DNA from: Dactylonectria macrodidyma
Taxonomy: Eukaryota; Ascomycota; Sordariomycetes; Hypocreales; Nectriaceae
DNA length: 64,000 nucleotides
Assembly: GCA_020744425.1 (NCBI GenBank)
Contig: JAGMUV010000037.1
Coordinates: 124,001 to 188,000 of the forward strand
Direction of reading: 5' to 3'
The notes beneath the pieces were generated by a model that had not been told where the DNA came from, did no database searches, and saw only the letters and a list, made by a program, of their open reading frames with translations. The translations under genes and the position numbers were made by a program. This document shows positions 32,607-42,701 of this stretch, in pieces. Position 1 is the stretch's first letter, and each line of letters begins with the position of its first letter.

Positions 32607-35120
32607 TCAATCTTGCAAATGTTGGTGGGGGGGAGGGGTTTTCCCACCTCCATACCATTCCTCCTGTAATTCACGATCTCTTTCAGCAGCATCCCAGACA
32701 TGCCGCATCCCTCGCCGTTGTACGAAGGGCTGCTCTTCTCTCTCTCTCCCTACATTCTGTTCAACCCGTTCGTTCTCGGCTTTATCCCAATCAAGATAAC
32801 TCATCATCTCCTCCTTAGTCCACTCTCTAATGCCGTTTTTCTCCCTGCAATGCCTCCCCATTTGCTTGTAGTCAAGGCACCAGTCATACTCTGTTTTAGA
32901 GTAACGGGTAGGCAGCCCTATAGCCTTCCGGTATTGTTGATTGGTCTTGATGGCCCCCCGAGGCAATGTAGCATACCAGGCCTCTCGTGCTTCTTTGTAT
33001 CGTTGGAAGATAGCAAGGGGGTCATCAACTCGTAATGCAGGCACTGCTCTTGCATTTGCTGTAGTAACAGTTGCTGGTCTGGCTGCTGGAGGAGATAGTA
33101 CACGAGTTGCTGTACGTGTTGTTGTATGTGTTGTTGTAATGGCTACAATCTCGGATATTACAGAGGATCCTGATAGGGATGATGGGGATAATGAGCGGGT
33201 TACAGAGCGAGTAGATGTGTGTGTTGTTGTATGCGTTGTTATAGAGGTTTGTGCAGAAGCCTGCAATAGATGTTCATAACGTAAGGGGCATGCTTTAGAC
33301 CTCATGTTGTGGCCTTGCTGATGACATCTCGAACACTTTGGCGGTGCCTTTGGTTGTACTGCTTTCTCAACAGCTTCAAATGCACAAGGCTCACGCTGTG
33401 TGCTTCTTGGTGGCAGCGTTGAACTAGCTGCTAGACGGTCGAACTGCTTGCGAGGCTCAATGAGAAGCTGGGCGCTTCCTGAGCGTTGGAGATACCAATG
33501 TGAATGGAAATGATGTAGTAGAAGGGGCTGATACTCGTCCAGTAAAGGCTTCAGGCTATGAGCACAAGGCAGACCAAGAGTCTTAGTGAAAACTCCTGTA
33601 CACGCAGGATGTTCTCTTGATAGTCGTTGCCGTTGAGCCTCAACCTTCCGCAAAGCTTCATGTGATATCCAACCACAGATGTTGCTATACAATGCCCCAG
33701 ATAGCTGAAGAGGTATGCTGATATGCTGCCTGGCTTGGTTTGCCTTGAGCTCGGCAAGCTGATTTACCAGAACAAGCTTGATGATCCTCCAGGCCTCGAA
33801 GAGGTCAACTTGCGATGTTTTCAGGTGACCTTTGATAAGATTGTGAATGCCTTCGCCCCGTGATGTCACATATTGCTCGAAGTGAAGGTATTGGTTAACC
33901 CACGCCTTCACAAACCTCTCTTTGTAGAGATCTAGCCAGGTCTCCATGATATAGCCCACCTCGTTGATATGGCCAGGGATGTAACGGTCCTTGAACTTCT
34001 CAAGCCTCTCGTTGTAGATATCCTCAGTCGGTGAGGCTACAATCTCATGCCAAGAGTCGTAGAATTCCTTCCACTCTTTCTGCCCTTGAGAATCGCTTTT
34101 ATCCCGAGTAAATGCGGGCATACAATAGGTCAGGACTGCTTTGTTGATATGCCATAAGCATAGCATCGGGGTTGACTGAGGGAAGCAAGAGGGAGAGGAA
34201 ACAGCATTCATACAAGCAAGACAGCGATCTGTAAGTATTACAGAGGGAAGGGCTGCTCCATGAAGCTCATACATATACCGTAAACGCTCAAGAGCCCAGA
34301 TGAAGTCATGCTCTTCCTCGCCGCTAAGGAATGCAAATGCAATACAGAAGGATCGTTGACAAGCATCAACACCAACTATATCGAGAAGAGGCATCTTGTA
34401 CTTATTGGTCTTGTATGTGCAGTCCAATATAAGCACTTCAGGGTATAATTTGAGGTATGCCAGTGATGTAGGATGTGCAAATAATACTGCTGTAACTCTG
34501 CTACTCTCGTCAAGGCGTATTTGACTCCAGAAGCCCTCACTCTTGAGCTGATCATCAAGGGCATGCATATTGCTTTGACCTCCGGCAAGGTCTCGCTTGC
34601 CCTGTGCAATGCAATTATAGATATCTTGCTGTGTAGCAATTATATCCGAGTTCATACGTAGGTATGACCTAATCTCCTTTGGCGCAATGCCGGCATTGGC
34701 GAGTTGTTGGACTGTTGATCTATCTGAGGATGATAGCTGACGATGTGTTGGATGTGCCAGTTGACTGAGGCTTGGTTCGTGATTGTGTTGACCAAAGCCA
34801 GCCCGAGGACGATGCCTTACACTCCATGCAGTCTTGCATAGGCTTTCCATTGCTATCACAGAGAAGAGGCATCCCGTACGACGTGATATAGTTTGCCGTT
34901 GCCGTTTCTTTGGGCCAGGAGGGCGCCCTCCTCGGTCACAGCCGAAGATAACTCCAGTTCTTCTACTAGAGGTCTTCCAAGACTTTTGGACTACAAAGGC
35001 ATAGCCTCGTGGCGCTGCCCAAGCATTGATTGCTGCACGTAGTTCCTCCAGCGAGTTGTAGTCGCGTTCAGGAGGAAGGGCATCATCAGGGAAGCGACGG
35101 GGGCCCTCAATTGGGTTCAT
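32607..35120 (-). CDS. MULE-2 (Hop-like) transposase, 837 aa
   Basis: The open frame extends upstream to 35192 but only from a TTG; the first ATG is at 35118-35120, giving 837 residues. The amino terminus reads MNPIEGPRRFPDDALPPERDY, similar to MULE-1. The FAR1-like region is followed by the MULE core: LDCTYKTNKYKMPLLDIVGVD, VILTDRCLACMNAV and MLCLWHINKAV. The zinc knuckle is CSRCHQQGHNMRSKAC. A Thr-rich low-complexity segment (repeated TTTHT words, about 33080-33260) precedes a conserved C-terminal block. Length and layout resemble Hop-type elements of Fusarium. The frame is intact, and together with perfect terminal repeats this is the best candidate for a currently mobile MULE here. Confidence 0.92.
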   Translation of the reverse strand: MNPIEGPRRFPDDALPPERDYNSLEELRAAINAWAAPRGYAFVVQKSWKTSSRRTGVIFGCDRGGRPPGPKKRQRQTISRRTGCLFSVIAMESLCKTAWSVRHRPRAGFGQHNHEPSLSQLAHPTHRQLSSSDRSTVQQLANAGIAPKEIRSYLRMNSDIIATQQDIYNCIAQGKRDLAGGQSNMHALDDQLKSEGFWSQIRLDESSRVTAVLFAHPTSLAYLKLYPEVLILDCTYKTNKYKMPLLDIVGVDACQRSFCIAFAFLSGEEEHDFIWALERLRYMYELHGAALPSVILTDRCLACMNAVSSPSCFPQSTPMLCLWHINKAVLTYCMPAFTRDKSDSQGQKEWKEFYDSWHEIVASPTEDIYNERLEKFKDRYIPGHINEVGYIMETWLDLYKERFVKAWVNQYLHFEQYVTSRGEGIHNLIKGHLKTSQVDLFEAWRIIKLVLVNQLAELKANQARQHISIPLQLSGALYSNICGWISHEALRKVEAQRQRLSREHPACTGVFTKTLGLPCAHSLKPLLDEYQPLLLHHFHSHWYLQRSGSAQLLIEPRKQFDRLAASSTLPPRSTQREPCAFEAVEKAVQPKAPPKCSRCHQQGHNMRSKACPLRYEHLLQASAQTSITTHTTTHTSTRSVTRSLSPSSLSGSSVISEIVAITTTHTTTRTATRVLSPPAARPATVTTANARAVPALRVDDPLAIFQRYKEAREAWYATLPRGAIKTNQQYRKAIGLPTRYSKTEYDWCLDYKQMGRHCREKNGIREWTKEEMMSYLDWDKAENERVEQNVGREREEQPFVQRRGMRHVWDAAERDRELQEEWYGGGKTPPPHQHLQD

Positions 35121-35343
35121 TGTAGCAGAAGAAAGGCGCGGCAAGTTGAATTGATGCTGAAGAAGCCGTTGACTGTTGAATTGAAGGGCCAATTTGCGGT
35201 ATTACCCCTTTTCGGGCTTACATAACAGATCTTATTTGCACAGCTAGCTGTGCAAAAAGTCACGTGGTCTTATTGGCACAGCTAGCTGTGCCTGTATGAG
35301 CCCCCGGGTCCCGTGAAATTTTATACGCACGGTGGGTCCCGAA

Positions 35344-35866
35344 GAGACAGGCGCAGAGAGCAACTGAATCGGGGCGCATGCCAGAGACACAGCCGTACCA
35401 AGCCCGATCGACGCGGATAAGACTAGCGAGAGAGCAGCTACAACAGCACCAGACACTACCGGACAGAGTGGGCGGCTTCTCCAAGAGGGTTGACAAAGCG
35501 CTACCAGGAAAACACACAAAGGTGCTATACGACGGACTGAAGAGGCGCGAAGCAGACACGCTTTCACAGTTACGCACGGGAATGGCGAGGATCAACAGCT
35601 ACCTGTCGAGGATCGGCGCGGTGGAATCAGAGTTGTGCGACTGTGGACGGGCAGTCGAGACAATGGAACATTTTCTCTTTCGATGCACCAAGTGGGATGC
35701 ACAACGCGAAGGCATGAGACAAATCGGGCAAAGCGAGATGGGAAACCTGTCATTCTTTTTGGGAGGAAAGTCGGCATTGGACGGACCGAAGTGGTCACCT
35801 AACCTACAGGCGGTGCGAGCAACGATCAAATTTGCGATGAAGACGGGAAGACTGGGAGTGAAGTAG
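35344..35866 (+). pseudogene. LINE ORF2 C-terminal fragment (Tad-like)
   Basis: The frame encodes the end of a non-LTR retrotransposon polyprotein: LYDGLKRREADTLSQLRTG, then INSYLSRIGAVESELCDCG and ETMEHFLFRCTKWDAQR. This is the zinc-binding tail (C-x-C...H...C) that follows the reverse transcriptase/RNase H in Tad-type fungal LINEs. Everything 5' of it was lost on insertion. The stop is at 35864-35866. Confidence 0.85.
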
Positions 35867-35992
35867 GAGAATGGGACATACTAACAGCCGGAACCAGGAA
35901 GCAGTGGCACAATACTAACACAGTACAGCCTCATTTTGACAGACCACGCTTCAGCTGCTGAGGATAGGATGCTGAACACTTGGAGAAATTGG

Positions 35993-36116
35993 CCTTCAAG
36001 CAGGCCTGTCAGAGAGAGTCAAGCGAGGCCAAACGAAAGCGATCCAGGGAGAGAAAGTGGGGCTTTACTTGTGGTCAGGATTGAAGGTGGCAGAAATGTA
36101 AATAGCATAGCGTGTT
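35993..36116 (+). repeat. Segment duplicated at 42551-42676
   Basis: About 120 bases in the LINE 3' region (from CTTCAAGCAGGCCTGTCAGA to GGCAGAAATGTAAATAGCAT) recur nearly identically at 42551-42676, differing by a few small indels. The second copy is probably another LINE 3' fragment, now lacking its tail. Confidence 0.8.
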
Positions 36117-36331
36117 CCATGGCCCTATGAGATCCGTTCTCCTGGGCGTAATAAATCTACTACTACTACTACTACTACTATTGGGTCCCGAAATGAAATG
36201 ATTGCTGATTAAGCAAGACCATGATGATAATGATCATTGAGGGGCAATGAATGAAATGATAATGATTGAAACACCTCAATGAACGGAATTTCCCGGTGAC
36301 CACACTGTATGTCCTACAACACTGCAAAATA

Positions 36332-36802
36332 TTATGTTTGATCTGGCTCTTCTGCCGCCAGATCTTTCAACAATCCATCATAATCCTCCAGCAAGCCCGC
36401 TCTCAACCAGGATTTCACTGTTTGCGTAATCGCGATGGTTTCTGCCTGCAACCGGCAGCGTTTCGCTGACACCATATTCCCAGAGGAAGAAAACACTCTC
36501 TCACACTCGGCAGCCATTGGAGGCACAGAGAGTACGTCTATAGCCATCCGTGTCAAACGCGGGTATTCAAACCTCTTCTTAAACCAGTATAAAAACGGAT
36601 CGCAGTCCTTTTCAACAGGGTCGGCGAGGCGTAACCATCTATCGAGCTCATCGTCCATTTTGTCCTCGCACGGTGCTGGCTGTGCTGTTCCTGTAGACTT
36701 GAAGCTATCCAAATAGGAAGAGAAGGAGGCGACTTCTACTTCCTTTGCTTTCTTAATTGGTCTCAGGTCGTCAGGGTATTCCTGTTCGAATTGAACAGGC
36801 AA
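36332..36802 (-). pseudogene. hAT transposase C-terminal fragment
   Basis: The minus-strand frame of 157 codons ends with the hAT dimerisation block: YPRLTRMAIDVLSVPPMAA, ERVFSSSGNMVSAKR and IAITQTVKSWLRAGL. The upstream RNase H-like catalytic part is missing. Flanking GATAATGA-rich sequence belongs to the same element, which was split by MULE-1. It is a different hAT subfamily from those at 566-1821 and 6827-6990. Confidence 0.85.
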
Positions 36803-37044
36803 CTGCTTGTATTCCTGCCATAGGCCGCTGATGTGAAAGGCTTCTAGCGAGTTGATTCAACTAACTAGTCCCTATGCTGTTTACTTTCAAGGTGAAGAAA
36901 GGAAAGAATCTAAATACAAACTGGGTGCGTGAAGCGTTATATCTTCTTTAATATAGAAGATTCGAGAATCGACTCGATGGCGCTGTGGAGAAGAATTCGG
37001 GCTTGGCGGCAGAGCCGCCAGCCAAGTGGGCCTGACCCGTTACA

Positions 37045-37930
37045 AGCTGTCTATATCAAAGCTATACGTGTTCTGCTCCAACGAGCTTTAATTTGTCATT
37101 CTCGCAAATTCGGCAAATTTTTGACCACAATTCAAAGACGCCCATCCCTAGGTTCCTGCGTCCGGAGTCTAGATTTTCGTCTTTTCAATCCATTTCTCAT
37201 TTTCTCCACGGCAGCCGCAAGGACGCAAGCGCAGAACTTAACGTTAAAGACTCTCATGAAATGTCTACAGCTGACTCCATTTCTTCAGGAGTTCATTGCT
37301 CAGGAGCATATTGACAATCACATAACCCGCGACGTTCTTGCAAAGCTCTTTTTTGGCATGCCCTCCCTCCGTACTATCGATTTCCGCGGCTGCTCTTCAA
37401 CATCCTTCGAGCAGTCTTTCCATCGCCTAGTCCAAGATTCCAGGCCAAAGTCTCTATTACTAACTCAAGTGTCCTTTCATGAGTGCTTGAGCGTACCAAG
37501 TTCTGTCTTTGAAACTATTTGCCACGTCTGCATCAGGTTACGCAACTCGATCTAGCAGGAACAGCAGTAAATGACGAGGCACTGCAGAACTTTCCCAGCT
37601 CGGCGAGACTAACTCACCTCCACCCATCCAGGTGTTTAAAGCTATCAACTAAAGCTATTGTCATATTTCTCACAGAACATCCATCTATCATTTTTACCCT
37701 AAGATCTCTGTGTATAGGTGGCAACCCGTTATTAAGTAACGAGATGTCGATAGTGTTTTGCAACACCTACCCCGTACTCTCCAATCCCTTAGCCTCAAGA
37801 GTATTAACATGGTTCCTTCCCAAGTCTACCTACTCCAGTACACTGCCCAAAAATCGAACATCTGTCTATCCCCTCAATTGTCGAAAGGCTCCCGCCAGGT
37901 CACTCCAGGGATGTCTGCCCAATTAAAATG
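37045..37930 (+). pseudogene. F-box/LRR-like protein remnant, frameshifted
   Basis: Three successive frames together read as a leucine-rich-repeat protein. The first contains SLRTIDFRGCSST and VRSLDFRLFNP. The second (from about 37519) contains VTQLDLAGTAVNDEALQN and LTHLHPSRCLKLSTKAI, and the third (from about 37758) LPRTLQSLSLKSINMVPSQ. The LxxLxLxxCxxLTxxA pattern is that of fungal F-box/LRR substrate adaptors, but no F-box is visible. Frameshifts near 37515 and 37750 make it non-functional as drawn; short introns cannot be fully excluded. It is flanked by mobile elements on both sides. Confidence 0.55.
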
Positions 37931-37958
37931 CAAGAATGAAAGGTACATTATTCCCTAC

Positions 37959-39030
37959 CTAAATTAGCCCATGATAGATGTCCCAACAATATTTTGAGTT
38001 ACAAATCGCGACATCACACTGCTCACACCCCCAAATTGATTGATGCCTCTTCTTCTTTAATTGAGGCCTCTTCTTATTATTGCTGACCAGCGCCAAAGGC
38101 TTTCTTGAGGTTCTTGACCTTGGCTGCCCAACCCGGTGGCCCTGACAAGCAACGCAATTAGCTTTTTTTCCCCTTCGGACAAGTTTATGCTGTGCCATTG
38201 GCTTAAATTCGTCTCCGGTCCGAAACTTCTGCCTTGACTGACTTTCCTTATGGAACGCTTTAAACAGCTCGTTATAAATGCGCCGGCGCCACTCCTTTTG
38301 GCTCGTATATCGCTTCCAGTTAGGCTGCCCCTTGGCGTTGCAGAAGATAACTATTCACAAGGACCACATCAAGCAGGAAGGTCCAAGTAAGAGCCTGCCA
38401 AGCGCCGCGGCGAATAGGGTGATCATAGCCCTGATATGCCCTCATCTGGTCTCCTCGATCGACATGATTCATCTCATCGTTATAAGTAGCAGCGACTGTA
38501 GGGATTGATATCAGCTTGACTGCCTCATCACCAAAAAATCGCTGTATCGGCCGTGCCGTAGCCTTCTTCGTTGATGGCCTCTTCCTCCAGCGCTCACATT
38601 TCTCATCGCCTTTAAATACAGTAGATAGGAATAATACGAGGGCATTATCCTTTCATGCGATTTGGTTCACCTATTGGATAAGCAGGCATATTGGTAAGGG
38701 AAACATAGCCAAGAGTGCCAAGGGTTCCTACCTGGTTATCAGGGGTTGGCACAACCCTGATCTCATTGAATTTGAACCCTGATTTCCCTGATTGATCCTT
38801 CGCTTTGTAGTTTGCAAGCTCCTTATAGATGCCACAGTTAGGACGGGCTGTGCCTGTAGCACCGTGGCCGTGCTGACGAAGAGAGAGGAAGAGGTTCGGC
38901 GACAAGAAGAGGTTATCCACAAAGACGTGATATATCGATTGTGGTAGTAGGTTTATGAGGACAATAACGACGCTCTGAGTTGAGTTCAACGCGATGACTT
39001 TATCCCCGTCGTCTGTGAGGACATGGATAA
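37959..39030 (-). pseudogene. piggyBac-like transposase, 5' truncated and degraded
   Basis: Minus-strand pieces line up in order with the intact transposase at 42844-44720. They are INLLPQSIYHVFVDNLF and HGHGATGTARPNCGIYKEL (38645-38989), then the third catalytic region (about 38460-38520, with NHVDRGDQ visible in translation) and the cysteine-rich tail NCVACQGH...CEQCDVAICNSKYCWD (37959-38198). Several frameshifts separate them, and the amino half is missing beyond about 39030. It is an older relative of the 42702-44813 element. Confidence 0.8.
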
Positions 39031-39431
39031 CTTCCTCGACCTTTATCAGCCTCCCTAGCTTCCCTCTGTTGGCGGCCTCTCCCCCTGCCTCTCCCTCTGC
39101 CTGTGACGGGACAAGAGCACGAACGAGGTCGAGTGCGACTTGGGCAAAATGATTGTTTACGAGAAGAGAAAGAGATTCCTAAGGAAAACTCTGACTTAAG
39201 CTATTTACACAAATGTTCATAAGTTAAATGAGACTATTCATAAAGTATGAAAGTCACATGATCGTTCCCTCACACTGCCGCCTCTTCCTCTGCCGCTTCT
39301 CTCTCTTTGAGCTACCGTTCTTCTTCTCGCAGTGCGTTCAATACCAACGGGACCATATCTCGCGCCGGGTTGGTGCCAAATCCACCGTAAAAAGATACCT
39401 AACTGGGCCACAACCCATACCTTGAAGCCTA

Positions 39432-40609
39432 TAAAGTACTACGTCACCCCATGCACATTGGAGCGGCGATGGGGTGCATGGGTAGCCTCAGCAGAAGGCT
39501 GTGTGTCTGCAGGCCGGGAAGCTATTACTACTACTGCATTATCTACGTACTGATCCATTGCCATGGCCATTATTGGTATTATGTGACATGTACGGATTCC
39601 GTGTGAGCACCTGTCGTTTCCGAAGCTCCTGATCCCTCATCTTCATCTTCATGCCATCCGGGGGAGACCCGTAGACCAGGTGATTACGATCAAATGGTGT
39701 ATCCAACATCAGACCCTCGAGCGTTTTCACGCGAGAGACAGCTACGTAGCTTAAACCAGTCTGAAAGTCCCGGCAGGACAGATCTGTAACTATCATGTCT
39801 TCGGTGATGCTTTGTGACTTGTGCACGGTAATTGCGTAGCATACGATCAGGGGAAACTGGGTGCGAGCGCAAAGAGTGGCTCCGATGAGGAAGTCCCTCT
39901 CCACTGGGAGAATCGGCACAATCTTCCTGCCATCAGGGGTGGTCAGGAATACCGGTCCGCTGTATTTGTCAAATCCCACCATGATAACACAGGGAGGGTC
40001 TTGGATGGGGTCGGCCCCAGGTGCCCAGCCGATATCGTAAACTGTGCCGCGAGCGCCGTTGCAGAGGCCAACTGGCTGCCAAAGGTTGGACGTCAGCATC
40101 AGACGGGAGCCCATGCATATGGGGATCTGCTTCGCAAGGTTGCCCGCCTTGTCATCAGGCGCAGCAGCCGCGCCGGGGCCGACGTTCTTAGCCATGACCT
40201 GGATGACTGGCCGGCTGAGGCGGTCGAGGTGATAGTGGTTATATTCGTTCACCCTATCTTTAGTTGCGTATACTCGTAAGGCGTTGACAAACCTTGCGAC
40301 CTCTTGGTCGTCTAATTTTGCCTGTACGCGGCTGGAAAGGAGCTTCCAGGACTCCACAGATAGTTGAAGCACCCGCAGTTCCCCGAGAGCTAGGCGGAAT
40401 GCCTCCTGATCGTCGCCACGCTGCCGCTGGACAACATTCAAGAAGGCCGATTTATCGAATCGCCTATATGCGTTTCTGCCCTTGATCTCTACTCCCTGAA
40501 CCTCTTTATCGTAATAAAGCGGCTTCTGCAGCACAGGGGGAAGCTGAAAGAAGTCACCAACCAACAGGATGTTCAGGCCGCCAAAGAACTCTTCGTTCTT
40601 ATTCGGTTG
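39432..40609 (-). mobile_element. Helitron B, truncated copy of Helitron A
   Basis: From the 3' terminal hairpin (39446-39456 pairing with about 39474-39484) through 40609 this copy is nearly identical to Helitron A at 7031-8490. It lacks the solo LTR, so it displays the empty site. At 40609 it is joined abruptly to a mariner-like transposase, so the 5' part of the Helitron is lost. Confidence 0.85.
39539..40609 (-). pseudogene. PIF1-like Helitron helicase, 5' truncated
   Basis: An open minus-strand frame from about 40609 to the stop at 39539 carries FFGGLNILLVGDFFQLPPV, IPICMGSRLMLTSNLWQPVGLCNGARG, YAITVHKSQSITEDM and YVAVSRVKTLEGL, i.e. the C-terminal half of a PIF1/Helitron helicase. Walker A and B and all upstream domains are absent. 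The frame continues through the junction into antisense mariner sequence (to 40657), so those last codons are an artefact. The intact SR motif contrasts with the degenerate one in Helitron A. Confidence 0.85.
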
Positions 40610-40990
40610 CAGCAATACCTCCCTCGAATAGTGACCAGAAATAGCATCTTCCAGCACGATAACTCGAGCCTTTATACGTCACGTTTGATGAGAAGCTGGC
40701 TCCTAGAATGGTGTGAGAACCGGAGGGCGGAGGTAGTCGCATGGCCGCCCTACAGCCCGGATCTCAACCCATAGAAAACCTATGAGCAATACTCAAAACA
40801 AGGATCTGTGAGCGATATCCTGAACTTAGGTACGTGCCAAAAAACGAGGAATCAAAATTGAGGCTCACAGAAGCCACGATCGAGCTATGGGAAGAGATTG
40901 AGCTGGAGGTGCTGTCGAACCTGATCTTTTCAATGAAGCGCAGAATGCAGACTGTTGTGCGGCCACGCGGGTGGTATATGAAATTTTGAA
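40606..40990 (+). pseudogene. Tc1/mariner transposase C-terminal fragment, frameshifted
   Basis: The forward strand encodes the last third of a Tc1-like DDE transposase. The first frame gives LQHDNSSLYTSRL and VVAWPPYSPDLNP, the region of the second and third catalytic residues. After a small frameshift near 40770 the sequence continues with ERYPELRYVPKNEE and FSMKRRMQTVVRPRGWYMKF to a stop near 40989. The expected final Asp/Glu after WPPYSPDLNP is intact, but the amino two-thirds are gone. Confidence 0.8.
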
Positions 40991-41160
40991 GACACCATTT
41001 GGAACTCCATTCAAAATGCTACAGATTGATATACATCAATATTTAATTGACATTTATTTAGGTGCGCAATAAGGGGTTGAAGATGAGGGCATCATGTGGT
41101 GGAGGTATAGGTACACCGGGTTGACCCCGGATGTGTCGTAACTTTTTCGCCCCCACTGTA
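40606..41160 (+). mobile_element. Tc1/mariner-like element, 3' remnant
   Basis: The right end is CCCCACTGTA at 41151-41160, the typical CAGTGGGGGC...-type mariner terminus ending in TA. To its left is the end of a DDE transposase. The 5' part is missing at the Helitron B junction. Confidence 0.75.
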
Positions 41161-42550
41161 GCCTAAACTAAGCATTAGTTTATATAATGCCTCCTATACA
41201 GCTAGCTTCCTATATAGTAATCCAAAAACAGACCAAGGCCGACGCATATACAAGTAGGATAGTACTTGGAGTATATAGAGATACATACCAGGAGCTGAAA
41301 GTAGACGAAAAAGCTGACAGTATACGGCTTAACCTATTGACCATTGGCAAGTAGAAAGTATATTAATGTGCCCACATGTATACATAATCCAAATGGACCT
41401 ACAGCCTCCAACAGAGCGTAAGAGAAGAGAACAATTTCACCCATAAGTGAAGATATGCTGGACATTCAAACGCAAAAAGTCCTGCCGTGAAGAAGAGAGC
41501 GGTCGCGTCGTCTTTGTGAGACTTGGGGGACTTTGGACGTAATATAAAATGAAAGTAGGCAATTGATTCCATTCTTTGCCCCAACACTCTAGCGAGCTCA
41601 CAGAGACTTGGTGGTCGGGGTAAAGCGGGAAAGGCCATGCCCTCGGTGTGTGGCTCTCTTGGAAATGGCTTGCGGTCAAAGCAGAGAGAGAGGTTTCTTT
41701 TTATCCATGTCCCCTCTTGCGCCGAGTAGAGGCATTCAGGGTCCAAAAAGCAAGGCAGAGAGGTCAAGCCAGGAACTGTCATACAACGAGCCAATTGCGG
41801 ACCTGCCAGCCCCCCAGAAACACTTTTCGGCGCTTTTACCACAAATAAGGATTTACGGAAATACCGGGAAGAAAAAAAAATCCCCCCAGGTTTGGAGGGG
41901 TCAGTCTCCGCAACGCCACACACACATGGATCTCCAGGTGCTTGTAGCTGCTTATCCAGGTCTTGACGGTTGGGGGGCCGGTAGCCGGGACAGGTGGTCG
42001 AAATAGATGGCCTGAAGGTGCTGCGACAGTGGATCAACAGATCGGGATTTGTTGAGAGCGCAAAGAATGGGCCGTTTCCGGTCATGTTCCGGTCCGAGCC
42101 CATGTATCCACAGGTATCTCCATGTCGATGCACCCCTACAATATCAGATGCACCGAGAAAATACCGCGCGAACAACCGTGGACCATCAAAACAAGCGCTA
42201 GCGTTCGATGAGCTTGAAGAGTCCGCGCTACTACTGTCCTCTTGAGGCAGGTGGGGTCGTCTGCGGCAAATCTTGATGAGTCAGAGGATGACCGTATCGA
42301 GCCGGAGCTGCAAACGGACGGATATCCAGGCAGGTACGGAGTACTCTGTACAGACCATTCGGCTATCATGATGCAACTACGAGATTCAGATGCTGACTCT
42401 GAAACTGCCGCTGCCCGCACGGGACTGATGCGGTGGCAGATTGTGCTAATAATAGGGACCATTTGCGACAATTGCCATGATACACTTATGAAGCCAGCCA
42501 TTGATTGAGCCGAATATCGCTTCCCTCTCATCCATCGAGGCCATCTCCTC
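41161..42550. other. No recognisable gene
   Basis: About 1.4 kb between the mariner remnant and the duplicated segment. The longest minus-strand frame (41399-42175) opens with TTG, has no domain and overlaps forward frames of similar length. I do not support a gene here. Confidence 0.4.
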
Positions 42551-42676
42551 TATCTCTCTGCCTTCAAGCAGGCCTGTCAGAGAGTCAAGCGAGGCCAAAC
42601 GAAAGCGATCCAGGGAGAGAAAGTGGGGCTTTACTTTGGTCAGGATTGAAGGTGGCAGAAATGTAAATAGCATAGT
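42551..42676 (+). repeat. Second copy of the LINE 3' segment
   Basis: Nearly identical to 35993-36116. It directly precedes the piggyBac-like element (left end 42702). No CTA tail follows, so it is either a truncated LINE 3' end or a shared module of another element. Confidence 0.7.
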
Positions 42677-42701
42677 GTTAAATGTTAGAGTGAATTGCTT
42701 G

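Larger units (their letters stand above)
30837..35304 (-). mobile_element. MULE-2, Hop-like element nested in MULE-1, 4468 bp
   Basis: Perfect 93-bp terminal inverted repeats at 30837-30929 and 35212-35304 begin GGGGCTCATACAGGCACAGC. An 11-base target duplication CGGGTCCCGTG (30826-30836 and 35305-35315) lies in the right terminal repeat of MULE-1. The element carries a transposase on the minus strand and a second, forward-strand passenger gene. Identical terminal repeats and an intact transposase indicate a recent insertion. Confidence 0.95.
28239..35340 (+). mobile_element. MULE-1, Mutator-like element containing a nested MULE-2
   Basis: The left terminus is GGGACCCAATAGGCGCACGG at 28239. 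The right terminus is its inverted counterpart ending GGGTCCC at 35340, with a 15-base deletion. A 9-base target duplication GAAATGAAA is seen at 28230-28238 and, beyond a LINE inserted on the edge, at 36190-36198. The inner terminal repeat (TGCGGATGATGTAAGCGTTG...) is present at about 28290-28322 and 30794-30825. The right repeat is interrupted by MULE-2 (30837-35304). One intact transposase gene lies inside. Confidence 0.9.
35344..36181 (+). mobile_element. 5'-truncated LINE with (CTA)n tail on the MULE-1 edge
   Basis: The insert starts directly in coding sequence and ends with a run of CTA triplets (about 36158-36180). It is flanked by an 11-base duplication TGGGTCCCGAA (35333-35343 and 36182-36192) made from the MULE-1 end plus its target duplication. 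5' truncation, a simple-repeat 3' tail and a variable-length target duplication are hallmarks of LINE retroposition. Confidence 0.85.
28195..36830 (-). mobile_element. hAT element split by the MULE-1 nest
   Basis: Sequence rich in ATCATTATC/GATAATGA words flanks MULE-1 on both sides (28195-28238 and 36190-36290). Deleting 28239-36189 rejoins them through the 9-base duplication GAAATGAAA. The right part continues into a minus-strand hAT transposase end (36332-36802). The left edge coincides with the end of recognisable phosphorylase-gene sequence. The outer ends of the hAT element are not precisely defined. Confidence 0.6.

Noticed and set aside
41399..42175. 258-codon minus-strand gene
   Set aside because: It starts with TTG, has no recognisable domain and overlaps other frames of similar length.
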